56,150 nucleotides of DNA. Source: Bacillus sp. AFS098217 (lineage in GTDB: Bacteria > Bacillota > Bacilli > Bacillales > Bacillaceae_G). A model generated the notes under the pieces. The model searched no databases. It saw only the letters and a program-made list of their open reading frames with translations, and was not told the DNA's origin. This document shows positions 42,223-49,838 of this stretch, piece after piece; the stretch's first letter is position 1, and every line of letters begins with the position of its first letter. The stretch lies in NCBI RefSeq assembly GCF_002551815.1, contig NZ_NVPR01000032.1, forward strand, positions 239,363 to 295,512, written 5' to 3'. Position numbers and translations under genes: made by a program.

Positions 42223-43329
42223 TTAAATTAAAGATTTACGTAATGAAACACTAACTCCTTTTGGTACATGAGCAACAATCTTTGCCCCTGGTTCATTCAC
42301 AGTAACCCAACCTAATCCAGAGAATACAACATCTGTTTTTGCCTCACGAATATTAAATTCATATTTCACAAACTCAGGCATATTTTCTAGTTCTTCTGGA
42401 GTTGGTGGATTTAATAATTCCCCAGCGTGTTTTTCATATAATTCGTCTGCTTTTTCAAGCTTTGTACGATGAATTGTTAAACGATTTGAGAAATGGCAAG
42501 TGAACGCACGGCGACCACCACTAATATAATCAAAACGTGCCAATCCACCGAAGAATAATGTTTGTTCTTCGTTTAATTGGAAGACCATTGGCTTAATTTC
42601 TTTTGTTGGTGTGATCAGTTTCAAGCTTTGTTTTCCAACATAATGTGCCATTTGGTGATGATTGATAATACCTGGTGTATCATATAAAGAAGATGTTTCA
42701 TCTAATGGGATATCAATTAAATCAAGCGTTGTTCCTGGAAAATGAGACGTTGTAATCACATTCTCAGTTTCTTCACTAAATTCCTTAATCATGCGGTTAA
42801 TAAATGTAGATTTCCCCACATTCGTACAACCTACAACATATACATCCTTACCATCACGGTACTGTTCAATTGCCTCAGCAAGTTCACGAATACCTTGTCC
42901 TTTTTCTGCACTAATTAAAAAGATATCTTCTGGTTTTAATCCCAGTTGCTTCGCACTATAACGCATCCAATGTTTTACTTTATCATGCTTTACTGATTTT
43001 GGGATTAAATCCGCTTTGTTTCCAACAAGCAATACTTTGTTGTGTCCTACAAAACGATGTAATCCTGGTAACCAGCTTCCATTGAAGTCAAAGATATCTA
43101 CAATTTTGACAACTAACGCATTTGACTGTCCAATTCCATTTAAAATACGCAAGAAATCATCATCTGTTAAAGACACATCTTGAATTTCATTATAATGCTT
43201 TAAACGGAAACAACGTTGACAAATTACTTGTTCTTTCTCTAAAGATGAAGCCGGTGCATACCCAACTTCATTTTTATTTTCTGTTTGAATTTCTATACCG
43301 CAACCAATACATTTAATCGTTTCAGTCAA
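42223..43329 (-). CDS. yqeH: Ribosome biogenesis GTPase YqeH
   Basis: YqeH is a circularly permuted GTPase needed for 30S assembly. The 368-residue protein has a treble-clef zinc finger (C7, C10, C37, C40), then G-motifs in permuted order: NKADL (G4), ISAEKGQG (G5), GCTNVGKST (G1), FPGTTLD (G2) and DTPG (G3). The C-terminal TRAP-like RNA-binding domain follows. It lies 3 bp downstream of yqeG and 15 bp upstream of aroE. Confidence 0.96.
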   Translation of the reverse strand: MTETIKCIGCGIEIQTENKNEVGYAPASSLEKEQVICQRCFRLKHYNEIQDVSLTDDDFLRILNGIGQSNALVVKIVDIFDFNGSWLPGLHRFVGHNKVLLVGNKADLIPKSVKHDKVKHWMRYSAKQLGLKPEDIFLISAEKGQGIRELAEAIEQYRDGKDVYVVGCTNVGKSTFINRMIKEFSEETENVITTSHFPGTTLDLIDIPLDETSSLYDTPGIINHHQMAHYVGKQSLKLITPTKEIKPMVFQLNEEQTLFFGGLARFDYISGGRRAFTCHFSNRLTIHRTKLEKADELYEKHAGELLNPPTPEELENMPEFVKYEFNIREAKTDVVFSGLGWVTVNEPGAKIVAHVPKGVSVSLRKSLI

Positions 43330-43332
43330 ACT

Positions 43333-43845
43333 TTATTCCTCCCAGTTAATTAAACCTTTTTTCTTCATATTTCTCATGATTCTTCGTTCAATCTTTCGAT
43401 TAAAGCGTGTTACTAATCCATCTGTTTGCGCTACTGGTACAACTAAAATCGTATAAAGGCCAACACGATTTCCTCCCAATACATCCGTGAGCACTTGATC
43501 GCCAATCACTACGACTTCCTCAGGACTTAAATTCATTTGCTCCATCGCACGTTTAAAAGCACGAACAAGCGGCTTACGTGCACTATGAATAAATGGAATA
43601 CCAAGTGGATCAGCAAAGTCCTTTACACGTTGCTCATTATTATTGGAAACAACCGTTACTTGAATGCCGCATTCTTGCATTTTTAAAAACCACTCTTCAA
43701 GCTGTGGCGTTGCATTCGGGCGATCCCATTCAATTAACGTATTGTCTAAATCAGTAATAATACCTTTGATTCCACGTTTCTTTAAATCTTCTGGTTGAAC
43801 ATGATATACGTTTTTCACGTATTCATTTGGTAAAAACAATTTCAA
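43333..43845 (-). CDS. yqeG: HAD-type phosphatase YqeG
   Basis: This is a YqeG family HAD IIIA phosphatase, 170 residues long, with the nucleophile motif DLDNTLIEWD, the SNN motif II and the VVIGDQVLTDVLGGNRVGL motif. The substrate is not established. It is the first gene of the yqeG-yqeH-aroE-yhbY-nadD-yqeK-rsfS-yqeM cluster. Confidence 0.93.
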   Translation of the reverse strand: MKLFLPNEYVKNVYHVQPEDLKKRGIKGIITDLDNTLIEWDRPNATPQLEEWFLKMQECGIQVTVVSNNNEQRVKDFADPLGIPFIHSARKPLVRAFKRAMEQMNLSPEEVVVIGDQVLTDVLGGNRVGLYTILVVPVAQTDGLVTRFNRKIERRIMRNMKKKGLINWEE

Positions 43846-43908
43846 TTTCTTTCACCTCTTTGAGGATTTTTCATAAAATTTTTCGACAGCATTTTTCGAT
43901 ATCCAACT

Positions 43909-44007
43909 TGTGGATAAAATTGTACACATTTTCCATATTAATATTTCGGTTAATTTAGAATTTATCAACAATTCATACACAATTTATCCACGGTAATATG
44001 TGGATAA
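43909..44007. promoter_or_regulatory. Cluster of DnaA boxes upstream of sda
   Basis: Two perfect boxes on the minus strand (TGTGGATAA at 43909-43917 and 43999-44007) and two one-mismatch boxes on the plus strand (TTATCAACA at 43962-43970, TTATCCACG at 43984-43992) lie within 100 bp. In B. subtilis DnaA activates sda from such boxes to couple sporulation to replication. Confidence 0.9.
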
Positions 44008-44015
44008 TCATCCAT

Positions 44016-44044
44016 TTGTGACTGTCATATTTTTTTGGTACAGT
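44016..44044 (+). promoter_or_regulatory. Probable sigma-A promoter of sda
   Basis: TTGTGA (44016-44021) and TACAGT (44039-44044) are separated by 17 bases, directly downstream of the DnaA boxes and 48 bp before the start codon. Confidence 0.65.
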
Positions 44045-44091
44045 AGATGCAACAAAGAACCTAGCCTTATTACTATAGGAGGTGACTCATC

Positions 44092-44247
44092 TTGAATACA
44101 AAACATATGGAACAGTTATCTACTGAGTTACTCACTGAGTCTTATTATAAAGCAAAAGAACTAAAATTAAATCCCGACTTCATTTTACTTATAAAACAAG
44201 AAATTATTAGACGCTCATTAGAGGACAAGCTTGTCAAATCATCTTGA
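44092..44247 (+). CDS. sda: Sporulation histidine kinase inhibitor Sda
   Basis: Sda binds KinA and blocks its autophosphorylation, delaying sporulation when DNA replication is perturbed. The 51-residue protein contains the helical-hairpin core [20 protein letters not shown] then [17 protein letters not shown], which matches B. subtilis Sda. TTG at 44092 is the start, 7 bases after AGGAGGTG; an in-frame ATG at 44107 is less likely. It was too short for ordinary ORF filters. The DnaA boxes and promoter upstream support its role. Confidence 0.9.
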   Translation: MNTKHMEQLSTELLTESYYKAKELKLNPDFILLIKQEIIRRSLEDKLVKSS

Positions 44248-44272
44248 GTACATATAGATTACTGCTTCACTT

Positions 44273-44306
44273 GTAAAAAGAGCCATCCTTAAGATGGCTC
44301 TTAAAT
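44273..44306. terminator. Terminator between sda and psd
   Basis: Perfect 10-bp arms AAGAGCCATC (44278-44287) and GATGGCTCTT (44293-44302) have T-rich tails on both strands, stronger on the minus strand. It serves the converging sda and psd transcripts. Confidence 0.88.
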
Positions 44307-44395
44307 AAAATGAAACTCCCATCCTTGGGAACCCTTCATTAGGCACATCAGCCCATCTCGCTTCTTTGAGCCCTCACAAGTTTGTGATAAAACTT

Positions 44396-45193
44396 TTACT
44401 GCTCATTATCATGAGATAATCGAGTTGCGATCTTTTCACCAACGCGCAGTTCTTGACCACTCATTAACGTTGAAACAGTTTCAATCATTCCTTTTTCAAA
44501 CAATAAAACAACTGTTGAACCAAATGTAAAGTATGCCATCTCTTCACCTTTTTGAACAGTGTTTCTTTCATGAAGAAGCTCGATACTATTTACAAACATA
44601 GCACCTACTTTTACAAGTGCCATATGCTGCCCTTCACTGTCTACTTCTGTGACAGAACGATAATTCTTTGACAAAGGTTCTTTCCCATATTTCATGCCCG
44701 CTGCGTTTACTGGATATGATTTTCTTCCCAGTACAAATCGCTCTGTCACAGAACCGGAAAGTGGACTATGAATACGATGATAATGACTAGGGCTTAAATA
44801 AATAACCATATATGTACCGCCGATATAGCGCTTTGCTCTCTCTTCATTACCTAGCATGTCCACAATTGAATAGCGCTTGCCCTTAATATCAAATGTTTTC
44901 GTTTCTTCAATCGGGCCGGAATCAGCAAAAACCCCATCAACAGGACTAACAATATTTGATAGTTCAGCATCAATTGTTCGCTTTCCTTCTTTTAACTTAC
45001 GTGTAAATAATTCATGCAGCGTTCGATACTCTTTTAAATCCTTTTCCATCTCATCTTGGTTTAATTGAAACACTTTTGCGTAGGATGGAATAATCATGGA
45101 ACTTAAACGAGACTGTGCAAATTTACGTAATATATAAGAAGTAAACCGTCCATTTGTCAGTTCGATCATAAGTCGATATAATGTACGTCGCAA
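44396..45193 (-). CDS. psd: Phosphatidylserine decarboxylase proenzyme
   Basis: Psd makes phosphatidylethanolamine from phosphatidylserine using a pyruvoyl group. The 265-residue proenzyme has FGST at about 224-227, where self-cleavage between glycine and serine creates the pyruvoyl-bearing alpha chain. The [11 protein letters not shown] motif is the conserved Asp/His catalytic segment. It lies between sda and sigK and is convergent with sda; pssA is not in this window. Confidence 0.95.
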   Translation of the reverse strand: MRRTLYRLMIELTNGRFTSYILRKFAQSRLSSMIIPSYAKVFQLNQDEMEKDLKEYRTLHELFTRKLKEGKRTIDAELSNIVSPVDGVFADSGPIEETKTFDIKGKRYSIVDMLGNEERAKRYIGGTYMVIYLSPSHYHRIHSPLSGSVTERFVLGRKSYPVNAAGMKYGKEPLSKNYRSVTEVDSEGQHMALVKVGAMFVNSIELLHERNTVQKGEEMAYFTFGSTVVLLFEKGMIETVSTLMSGQELRVGEKIATRLSHDNEQ

Positions 45194-45451
45194 ACCGCGA
45201 AACCTCCTAATCCGTCTTAAAATAACAATTACATTTAGCTTTCCCTTCTTTTCTTTCTATATCATACAGTGAAACCTAAAAAAATGGTTCTTATTTCCAC
45301 ATACAAACCAATCTAATCATACAAAAAGAAAAAATAAACACAATTTCTTTCATAAATTCGTTAGCACCTTCTAATATTACAGATAGAATCCGTCATTTTC
45401 AACAGTGAACGTATATTTCTTCTTAGAGTTTCTCGTTTTATTTCCTTTTTA
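45194..45451. other. psd-sigK intergenic region
   Basis: These AT-rich bases upstream of psd contain no credible open frame. The psd promoter should lie here but was not identified. Confidence 0.5.
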
Positions 45452-45492
45452 CAAAAAAAGAAAAACGACTGGACGTAAGCCGCAGCCGTTTA
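45452..45492 (-). terminator. Terminator after sigK
   Basis: On the minus strand AAACGGCTG pairs with CAGTCGTTT (one G-U), followed by TTTCTTTTTTT. It lies 7 bp after the sigK stop. Confidence 0.8.
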
Positions 45493-45498
45493 CCTATT

Positions 45499-46212
45499 TT
45501 ATTCTTTTGCTTTCTTCTCCTTCTCTGCCCGCACAAATTCATGAAACATTTTCATCAATGCTCGCTTCTCAATTCGAGATACGTAACTTCTTGAAATCCC
45601 AAGTGCTTTTGCAATTTCCCTCTGCGTTTTCTCTTTATCAAGTCCAAGTCCAAATCGCTTTACAATAACCTCTTTCTCTCGTTCATCTAAAATATCGATA
45701 TACTCCTTAATCTTTTCTAATTCCATGCTAAGCTGAATCATATCAATTACATCTTCGGACTCAGATCTTAGGATATCTATCAATGATATTTCGTTACCTT
45801 CTTTGTCCTGTCCAATCGGGTCATGAAGCGAGACGTCTTTTTTTGTTTTCTTTAGCACACGTAAGTGCATCAAAATTTCATTTTCAATACAACGCGCTGC
45901 ATATGTTGCAAGCTTCGTTCCTTTCCCTGCTGAATAACTTTCAATCGCTTTAATAAGTCCGATTGTACCAATTGAAATCAAATCTTCAGCATCTTCACCT
46001 GTGTTTTCAAATTTCTTAACAATGTGAGCCACAAGCCGTAAATTATGTTCAATTAACAGATTTCTCGCTTGAGCATCACCTTGCTCCATCAGCTCTAAGT
46101 ATTTTTTCTCATCATCTGATGATAATGGATGTGGAAATGCATTGTTTTTTACATAAGAAACAAATACAAACACTTCGCGAACCATGTATCCAATTGCGGC
46201 GAATAGACTCAA
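45499..46212 (-). CDS. sigK: Mother-cell sigma factor SigK (uninterrupted)
   Basis: Pro-sigma-K is the late mother-cell sigma factor, controlling coat and cortex genes. The protein starts [31 protein letters not shown]; the hydrophobic first 20 residues are the pro-sequence removed by SpoIVFB before YVKNNAF. Regions 2 ([33 protein letters not shown]) and 4 ([22 protein letters not shown]) follow. TTG at 46212 is chosen over an upstream TTG because GGAGGTG lies between them. The gene is intact, with no skin-like element inserted; B. subtilis 168 needs excision to rebuild it. A sigma-K-like promoter lies upstream. Confidence 0.96.
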   Translation of the reverse strand: MSLFAAIGYMVREVFVFVSYVKNNAFPHPLSSDDEKKYLELMEQGDAQARNLLIEHNLRLVAHIVKKFENTGEDAEDLISIGTIGLIKAIESYSAGKGTKLATYAARCIENEILMHLRVLKKTKKDVSLHDPIGQDKEGNEISLIDILRSESEDVIDMIQLSMELEKIKEYIDILDEREKEVIVKRFGLGLDKEKTQREIAKALGISRSYVSRIEKRALMKMFHEFVRAEKEKKAKE

Positions 46213-46242
46213 ACCCTTCACCTCCGCCAAAATAGTGGTCTT

Positions 46243-46270
46243 TACTATATGTATGTGGGCAGATGATTGT
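46243..46270 (-). promoter_or_regulatory. Sigma-K-like promoter of sigK
   Basis: On the minus strand AC (46270-46269), 17 spacer bases, and CATATAGTA (46251-46243) fit the sigma-K consensus AC-N16/17-CATAnnnTA. An overlapping CATACAT is also sigma-E-like. It lies about 30 bp upstream of the start, fitting known sigma-E/sigma-K control of sigK. Confidence 0.5.
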
Positions 46271-46527
46271 TTGTGTCTGTACAGCTTAAATATGAAACTC
46301 CATAACTTTCCAAGTAGAATATTTAAATTTATTTTTATACATATTATAATTATATATCACTATAAGAATGAAAATATGGCTATGCAACTAAAGCCCGTTC
46401 TAAAGAGTGGGAAATACTGTTTAGAAGCAGTAGTAAGTCTTCCACCTATTAAAAAGGACGAACAAATAAGATATTTTTATAACTCTTTTCTTCTAATCTT
46501 CTTATTCAAGAACTGTTTACTTAAAAA

Positions 46528-48018
46528 TTACTTACTCCAAATTATCTCTCCAGTATGTGCATCAATATAGCGAATTTTACGGCATACGCTAGCATCTTTC
46601 TGATATTCTTCACTACCCTCAGTTGCCATTTGTTTATATATGAGTTCATACTTCGGTGTATCTGTATCATGATTTTCATGCCACTGTAATTCAACACGAA
46701 GAGCACTTCTATATGTTTTTAACGCCTGCTCTTTTCGTATCTTTGCGCTAGTTTCATAAGTAAGTAACTCTTCTATTATACCTTGAGATATACCCCTATA
46801 CATTGTAACGTCTCCCGTTTCTGTATCTATGTTAATCATAACCAATAAACACTCAACTGGAATGCCATTTATATACACAGAAAAACAAAATCTCCCCGGA
46901 CTATCCTCTTCATCATGATTATCCCAAAGACGGAGATACTCAGCCGCATTCGGAATGACATGTTCTAAAAACTGCAGTGCTTTTTCTAAACATTCTTCTC
47001 GTGATAATATTACTTTTTCTTCTCTTTCAGGGATTGCACAGAAATAATGAAGCAACGTATTTGTTGCTTTATCAATCCCAACCATCACATGATTTTTATA
47101 TCGCAACATAGGTAAATGCTTTTTATAAAAGTCATCCATTAAATATGTATTTGCTTCCTGCTTATTTTGCAATTCTTCCTTTGGAACAAATCTCATCCTT
47201 ATTTCGTTTCCACAGTCATCCTCAGATACTTTCACGAATCCTTTCTCTTCTAAAGCAAGTAAACGGAAAATATCTTTTTCTTGTTCCTTATTATTTGGGA
47301 GCATGCTTATCGCCACAGTGGACGGTAATTTATAATGTTCTGGTTCAAATAAATTTTCCCCTGTGCATGCATCAACCAGTGCAGAAATTGGCTCTGGCTC
47401 ATAAACAAGTCGATATCCGTTTGCCTCTTTTCCACCCTCATACTCATATAATTCAGGAAATAATTGTGCAAACACAAGTTTCATCTCTTGTCTCTCTTTC
47501 AGCTGCTGTAAAACTTGTTCCTTTTCGATAATCACTTCGGGCCATACTGGCTTTTCTTTTTTGCCATTATGATTACGAAATGCAATAACATTTCCTGACG
47601 GATGAATTCGCACAATACATCCCGTATGCGGCAAAGGGTACCCATTTACCTCTTGAGAATAGTGAACTTCTTGCATTCCACACCATTCTTTTACATCCAT
47701 ATATGTGTATTCTTCATATTCTGTTGTTATGTATTTCGTTACAAATGAATGAGCAATTTCCTTCGCTGCTTCCTCTCCCATCTCTTCATTGTTACTTGGG
47801 AAAAATGCTTCATCATCTATATCCAATTCGATTAATTTACCTGTATATCTATTTAAAGAAATTCGTATGCTCTTCTCGTTATTATCTTGATGTTCCCAAA
47901 ATAATACATGAAACGGTTCATTCACTGTTTGATCATCCACAACAAGATGATATTCAGCTGGAATTTCAATAATATGTGCTACTTGCTTTTTTCTTTCTTC
48001 ATCTTTTTGATTCATCAT
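46528..48018 (-). CDS. YcdB/YcdC-like repeat-domain protein, unknown function
   Basis: This 496-residue protein has no signal peptide or membrane helix and appears cytoplasmic and acidic. It contains repeated units that look like the YcdB/YcdC (DUF4901-type) or PepSY-like fold: a helix, a strand set, then a motif such as LVDACTGENLFE (about 233-244), MINIDTETGDVTMYRG (near 420) and YIDAHTGEIIW at the C terminus. Such domains occur in secreted and S-layer proteins of Bacillus, but a cytoplasmic version is unusual. No catalytic motif was recognised. It lies upstream of sigK but is separated by about 300 bp from it. Confidence 0.75.
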   Translation of the reverse strand: MMNQKDEERKKQVAHIIEIPAEYHLVVDDQTVNEPFHVLFWEHQDNNEKSIRISLNRYTGKLIELDIDDEAFFPSNNEEMGEEAAKEIAHSFVTKYITTEYEEYTYMDVKEWCGMQEVHYSQEVNGYPLPHTGCIVRIHPSGNVIAFRNHNGKKEKPVWPEVIIEKEQVLQQLKERQEMKLVFAQLFPELYEYEGGKEANGYRLVYEPEPISALVDACTGENLFEPEHYKLPSTVAISMLPNNKEQEKDIFRLLALEEKGFVKVSEDDCGNEIRMRFVPKEELQNKQEANTYLMDDFYKKHLPMLRYKNHVMVGIDKATNTLLHYFCAIPEREEKVILSREECLEKALQFLEHVIPNAAEYLRLWDNHDEEDSPGRFCFSVYINGIPVECLLVMINIDTETGDVTMYRGISQGIIEELLTYETSAKIRKEQALKTYRSALRVELQWHENHDTDTPKYELIYKQMATEGSEEYQKDASVCRKIRYIDAHTGEIIWSK

Positions 48019-48083
48019 ATCCTCTCCCTATCTCTAGATATGGTAATTATATCATTTTCTAGAAAAAGTCCCTCAATCTATAG

Positions 48084-48111
48084 AAAAAACAGCTAGACTT
48101 CTCTAGCTGTT
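48084..48111 (-). terminator. Terminator after rpmG
   Basis: Perfect 10-bp arms AACAGCTAGA and TCTAGCTGTT with a short loop have a T-run on the minus strand. It lies directly after the rpmG stop. Confidence 0.9.
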
Positions 48112-48261
48112 TTACTTCGTTTCACGATGCAATGTTACCCGCTTTAATCGTGAACAATATTTTTTTAGTTCGATACGTTCTGGGTTATTTCGCTTATTCT
48201 TCTTTGTAATATAATTACGATCACCGCATTCTGTACAAGCTAATGTTATATTTACGCGCAT
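48112..48261 (-). CDS. rpmG: 50S ribosomal protein L33
   Basis: The 49-residue protein starts [17 protein letters not shown] and ends [11 protein letters not shown], matching ribosomal protein L33. It keeps only part of the four-cysteine zinc ribbon: C9 and C12 are present and C36 is followed by serine, so one ligand (CSRL instead of CPRC) is missing and zinc binding is doubtful. Bacilli carry several L33 paralogues, some with and some without zinc. A strong promoter lies 50 bp upstream, and GGAGGG precedes the ATG. Confidence 0.95.
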   Translation of the reverse strand: MRVNITLACTECGDRNYITKKNKRNNPERIELKKYCSRLKRVTLHRETK

Positions 48262-48314
48262 ATGTAGCCCTCCTTTTCAAAGATTGCAAATAAAACGTAA
48301 TGATTACGATTTAT

Positions 48315-48343
48315 ATATTATACATTAAAATTTCATTTGTCAA
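48315..48343 (-). promoter_or_regulatory. Sigma-A promoter of rpmG
   Basis: Perfect TTGACA (48343-48338) and TAATAT (48320-48315) are separated by 17 bases on the minus strand. A bcr1 repeat begins only 7 bp upstream of the -35 box. Confidence 0.85.
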
Positions 48344-48350
48344 TTACATA

Positions 48351-48509
48351 ATAAAGTGAAACTTTTATCAGTGAGGTTTTCTTCATCCCCTACTGATTAT
48401 TAGCCCTCACCAATCGGACTTTTACGGGCGTTCTATCTCCTACCTAACTTTTTTTACTTTCGCCGAATTTTGAGGCGGGAGTCTTACTCCCCGCAAATAG
48501 CGGGATAAA
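48351..48509 (-). repeat. bcr1 repeat element, copy 1
   Basis: The roughly 159-bp element has ATAAA at both ends on the plus strand (48351-48355 and 48505-48509), which is the TTTAT target duplication of bcr1 in reverse. Shared internal landmarks with copy 2 are CGGCGAAAG, CCCGTAAAAGTCCGATTGGTG and GTTTCACTTTAT. It is inverted relative to copy 2 at 51172-51333. bcr1 is known as a mobile repeat of the cereus group. Confidence 0.9.
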
Positions 48510-48700
48510 TAGAAAGAAAGCGACTAAACCATCTTGATTTTAAGATGATTTTAGCATTTATTACAGAAAAGACAAAAAACTGCAACAATTAGTTCATACG
48601 AAATTCACATCAATCGATTACTATTAAATTTGTACATAATGAATTTACTAAAAATCTCATTTATGAATATATGAAGCCTCATTAGAAAGGAGTTAAAAAC
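48510..48700. other. Upstream region of the alarmone-synthetase locus
   Basis: This is AT-rich with a small hairpin CATCTT-gatttt-AAGATG at about 48530-48548. It must carry the promoter for the 23-residue peptide and the alarmone synthetase, but none was placed with confidence; no clear ECF-type -35/-10 was seen. Confidence 0.4.
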
Positions 48701-48772
48701 ATGAAAGCTAAATATCGTTTTATGATTTCATCATTTGCAGCATGTGCTTATATGATTTGGTATTTAGTATAA
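48701..48772 (+). CDS. 23-residue hydrophobic peptide
   Basis: The ATG at 48701 is 8 bases from AAAGGAG and opens a 23-residue frame starting MKAKYRFMISSFAACAYMIW. It looks like a single short membrane helix with a basic N terminus. It ends 41 bp before the alarmone synthetase and shares its transcript. It could be a small membrane peptide or an uORF affecting translation of the next gene. No family was recognised. Confidence 0.5.
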   Translation: MKAKYRFMISSFAACAYMIWYLV

Positions 48773-48813
48773 TAAGCAACCTGACTTGTAAATATGAAAA
48801 GGTGTGTATATAA

Positions 48814-49464
48814 ATGGACTATAATCAATCAACTGTTAACTATTGGAAAGCATTTGTATTACCATATACATTCGCTTTAGAAGAGTTAAAAACAAAATTC
48901 GAAATTATGAACCGGGAAGCTCAATTTTTAGAAGACTATAACCCGTTTGAACATATAAAAACAAGATTAAAACAACCTGCAAGCATCATAAAAAAACTGG
49001 AGCGTAAAAATTTAGCTCCAACAATTGAGAATGCCCAAACACATTTACAGGATATTATCGGCATACGGATTACATGCTGCTTTGTAGAAGATATCTACCA
49101 CTTAAAGGAAGTTATTGAAAATCGTGAAGACATGCAAATTGTAGAAGTCAAAGACTACATAGCCAATCCAAAGCAAAATGGCTATAAAAGTTTGCATATG
49201 ATCATTAAGTATCCATTATCATTGAATTCTGGCACAAAAGATGTCTTTGCAGAAATTCAGTTACGTACACTTGCAATGGACTTTTGGGCAAGTTTAGAGC
49301 ACAAGCTCTACTATAAATATGAAGGGAATATTCCCGATTATTTGAAAGATGAACTTCACGATGCTGCCATGAAAGCTGAAGAACTTGATAATAAAATGGC
49401 AACAATCCGCCAAGATATCGATGATATTGAAGCATGTTCAAATCAAATTTTATTACCATTATAA
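48814..49464 (+). CDS. Small alarmone synthetase, SasA/RelP (YwaC) type
   Basis: This 216-residue single-domain RelA-like synthetase makes (p)ppGpp (or related alarmones) from ATP and GDP/GTP. It has DIIGIRITCCF (80-90), the active-site G-loop GYKSLH (123-128) and EIQLRTLAMDFWASLEH (147-163); there is no hydrolase, TGS or ACT domain. Sequence features such as NPFEHIKTRLK and VKDYIANPKQNGY resemble B. subtilis YwaC (SasA/RelP) more than YjbM (SasB/RelQ). The ribosome-binding site is AAAAGGTG. In B. subtilis ywaC is induced by cell-envelope stress. It sits between two inverted bcr1 repeats. Confidence 0.9.
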   Translation: MDYNQSTVNYWKAFVLPYTFALEELKTKFEIMNREAQFLEDYNPFEHIKTRLKQPASIIKKLERKNLAPTIENAQTHLQDIIGIRITCCFVEDIYHLKEVIENREDMQIVEVKDYIANPKQNGYKSLHMIIKYPLSLNSGTKDVFAEIQLRTLAMDFWASLEHKLYYKYEGNIPDYLKDELHDAAMKAEELDNKMATIRQDIDDIEACSNQILLPL

Positions 49465-49525
49465 AAATCATACTAAGTAGTTCAGCTTTCGTGGAGAAAC
49501 AATAGAAATAGCATACAAATTATTA

Positions 49526-49560
49526 GGCCAAATCACATATTGATTTGGTCTTTTATTTTT
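49526..49560 (+). terminator. Terminator after the alarmone synthetase
   Basis: The stem GGCCAAATCA with TGATTTGGTC (one G-U) is followed by TTTTATTTTT. Confidence 0.88.
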
Positions 49561-49838
49561 GCTATTATTTCAACGTTTTTAATGATTTGATATATAAGCA
49601 AAAAAAGATATGAAATAGCACTCAATGATTACGTATAACTGATAAGGTATTCGATTTAAAAACATAATATATCTAAAATAGTTCACTTAATATTGGGAAA
49701 ACTTTTTTTGGAAGGTAAATGGAAATTTTGTGTTAAAATAAATGAATATACAGATTCCGAAAAGTTGTATGTAAACTAATGAGCAGAATACTTGAATCAG
49801 ACTGAATAAAGAATAACTCCTTAGAGGGAGGGGATACA
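49561..49838. other. Intergenic region upstream of the saccharopine-dehydrogenase-like gene
   Basis: The region is strongly AT-rich, with no open frame. A promoter should lie around 49690-49740, but the -35/-10 pair is not clear. GAGGGAGGGG at 49823-49832 is the ribosome-binding site of the next gene. Confidence 0.45.

Noticed and set aside
43861-44044. Possible chromosome replication origin because of several DnaA boxes
   Set aside because: There is no dnaA/dnaN gene, no AT-rich unwinding element of oriC type nor rnpA/rpmH, and the boxes are directly upstream of sda, a known DnaA target.
45499-46212. Expectation of a skin-type element splitting sigK
   Set aside because: The reading frame is continuous from the pro-sequence to the region 4 helix-turn-helix.
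48814-49464. Toxic alarmone synthetase of a toxin-antitoxin system (toxSAS)
   Set aside because: Overall motifs match the housekeeping SasA/RelP type; the adjacent small frame is a hydrophobic peptide upstream and no antitoxin-like gene is visible.
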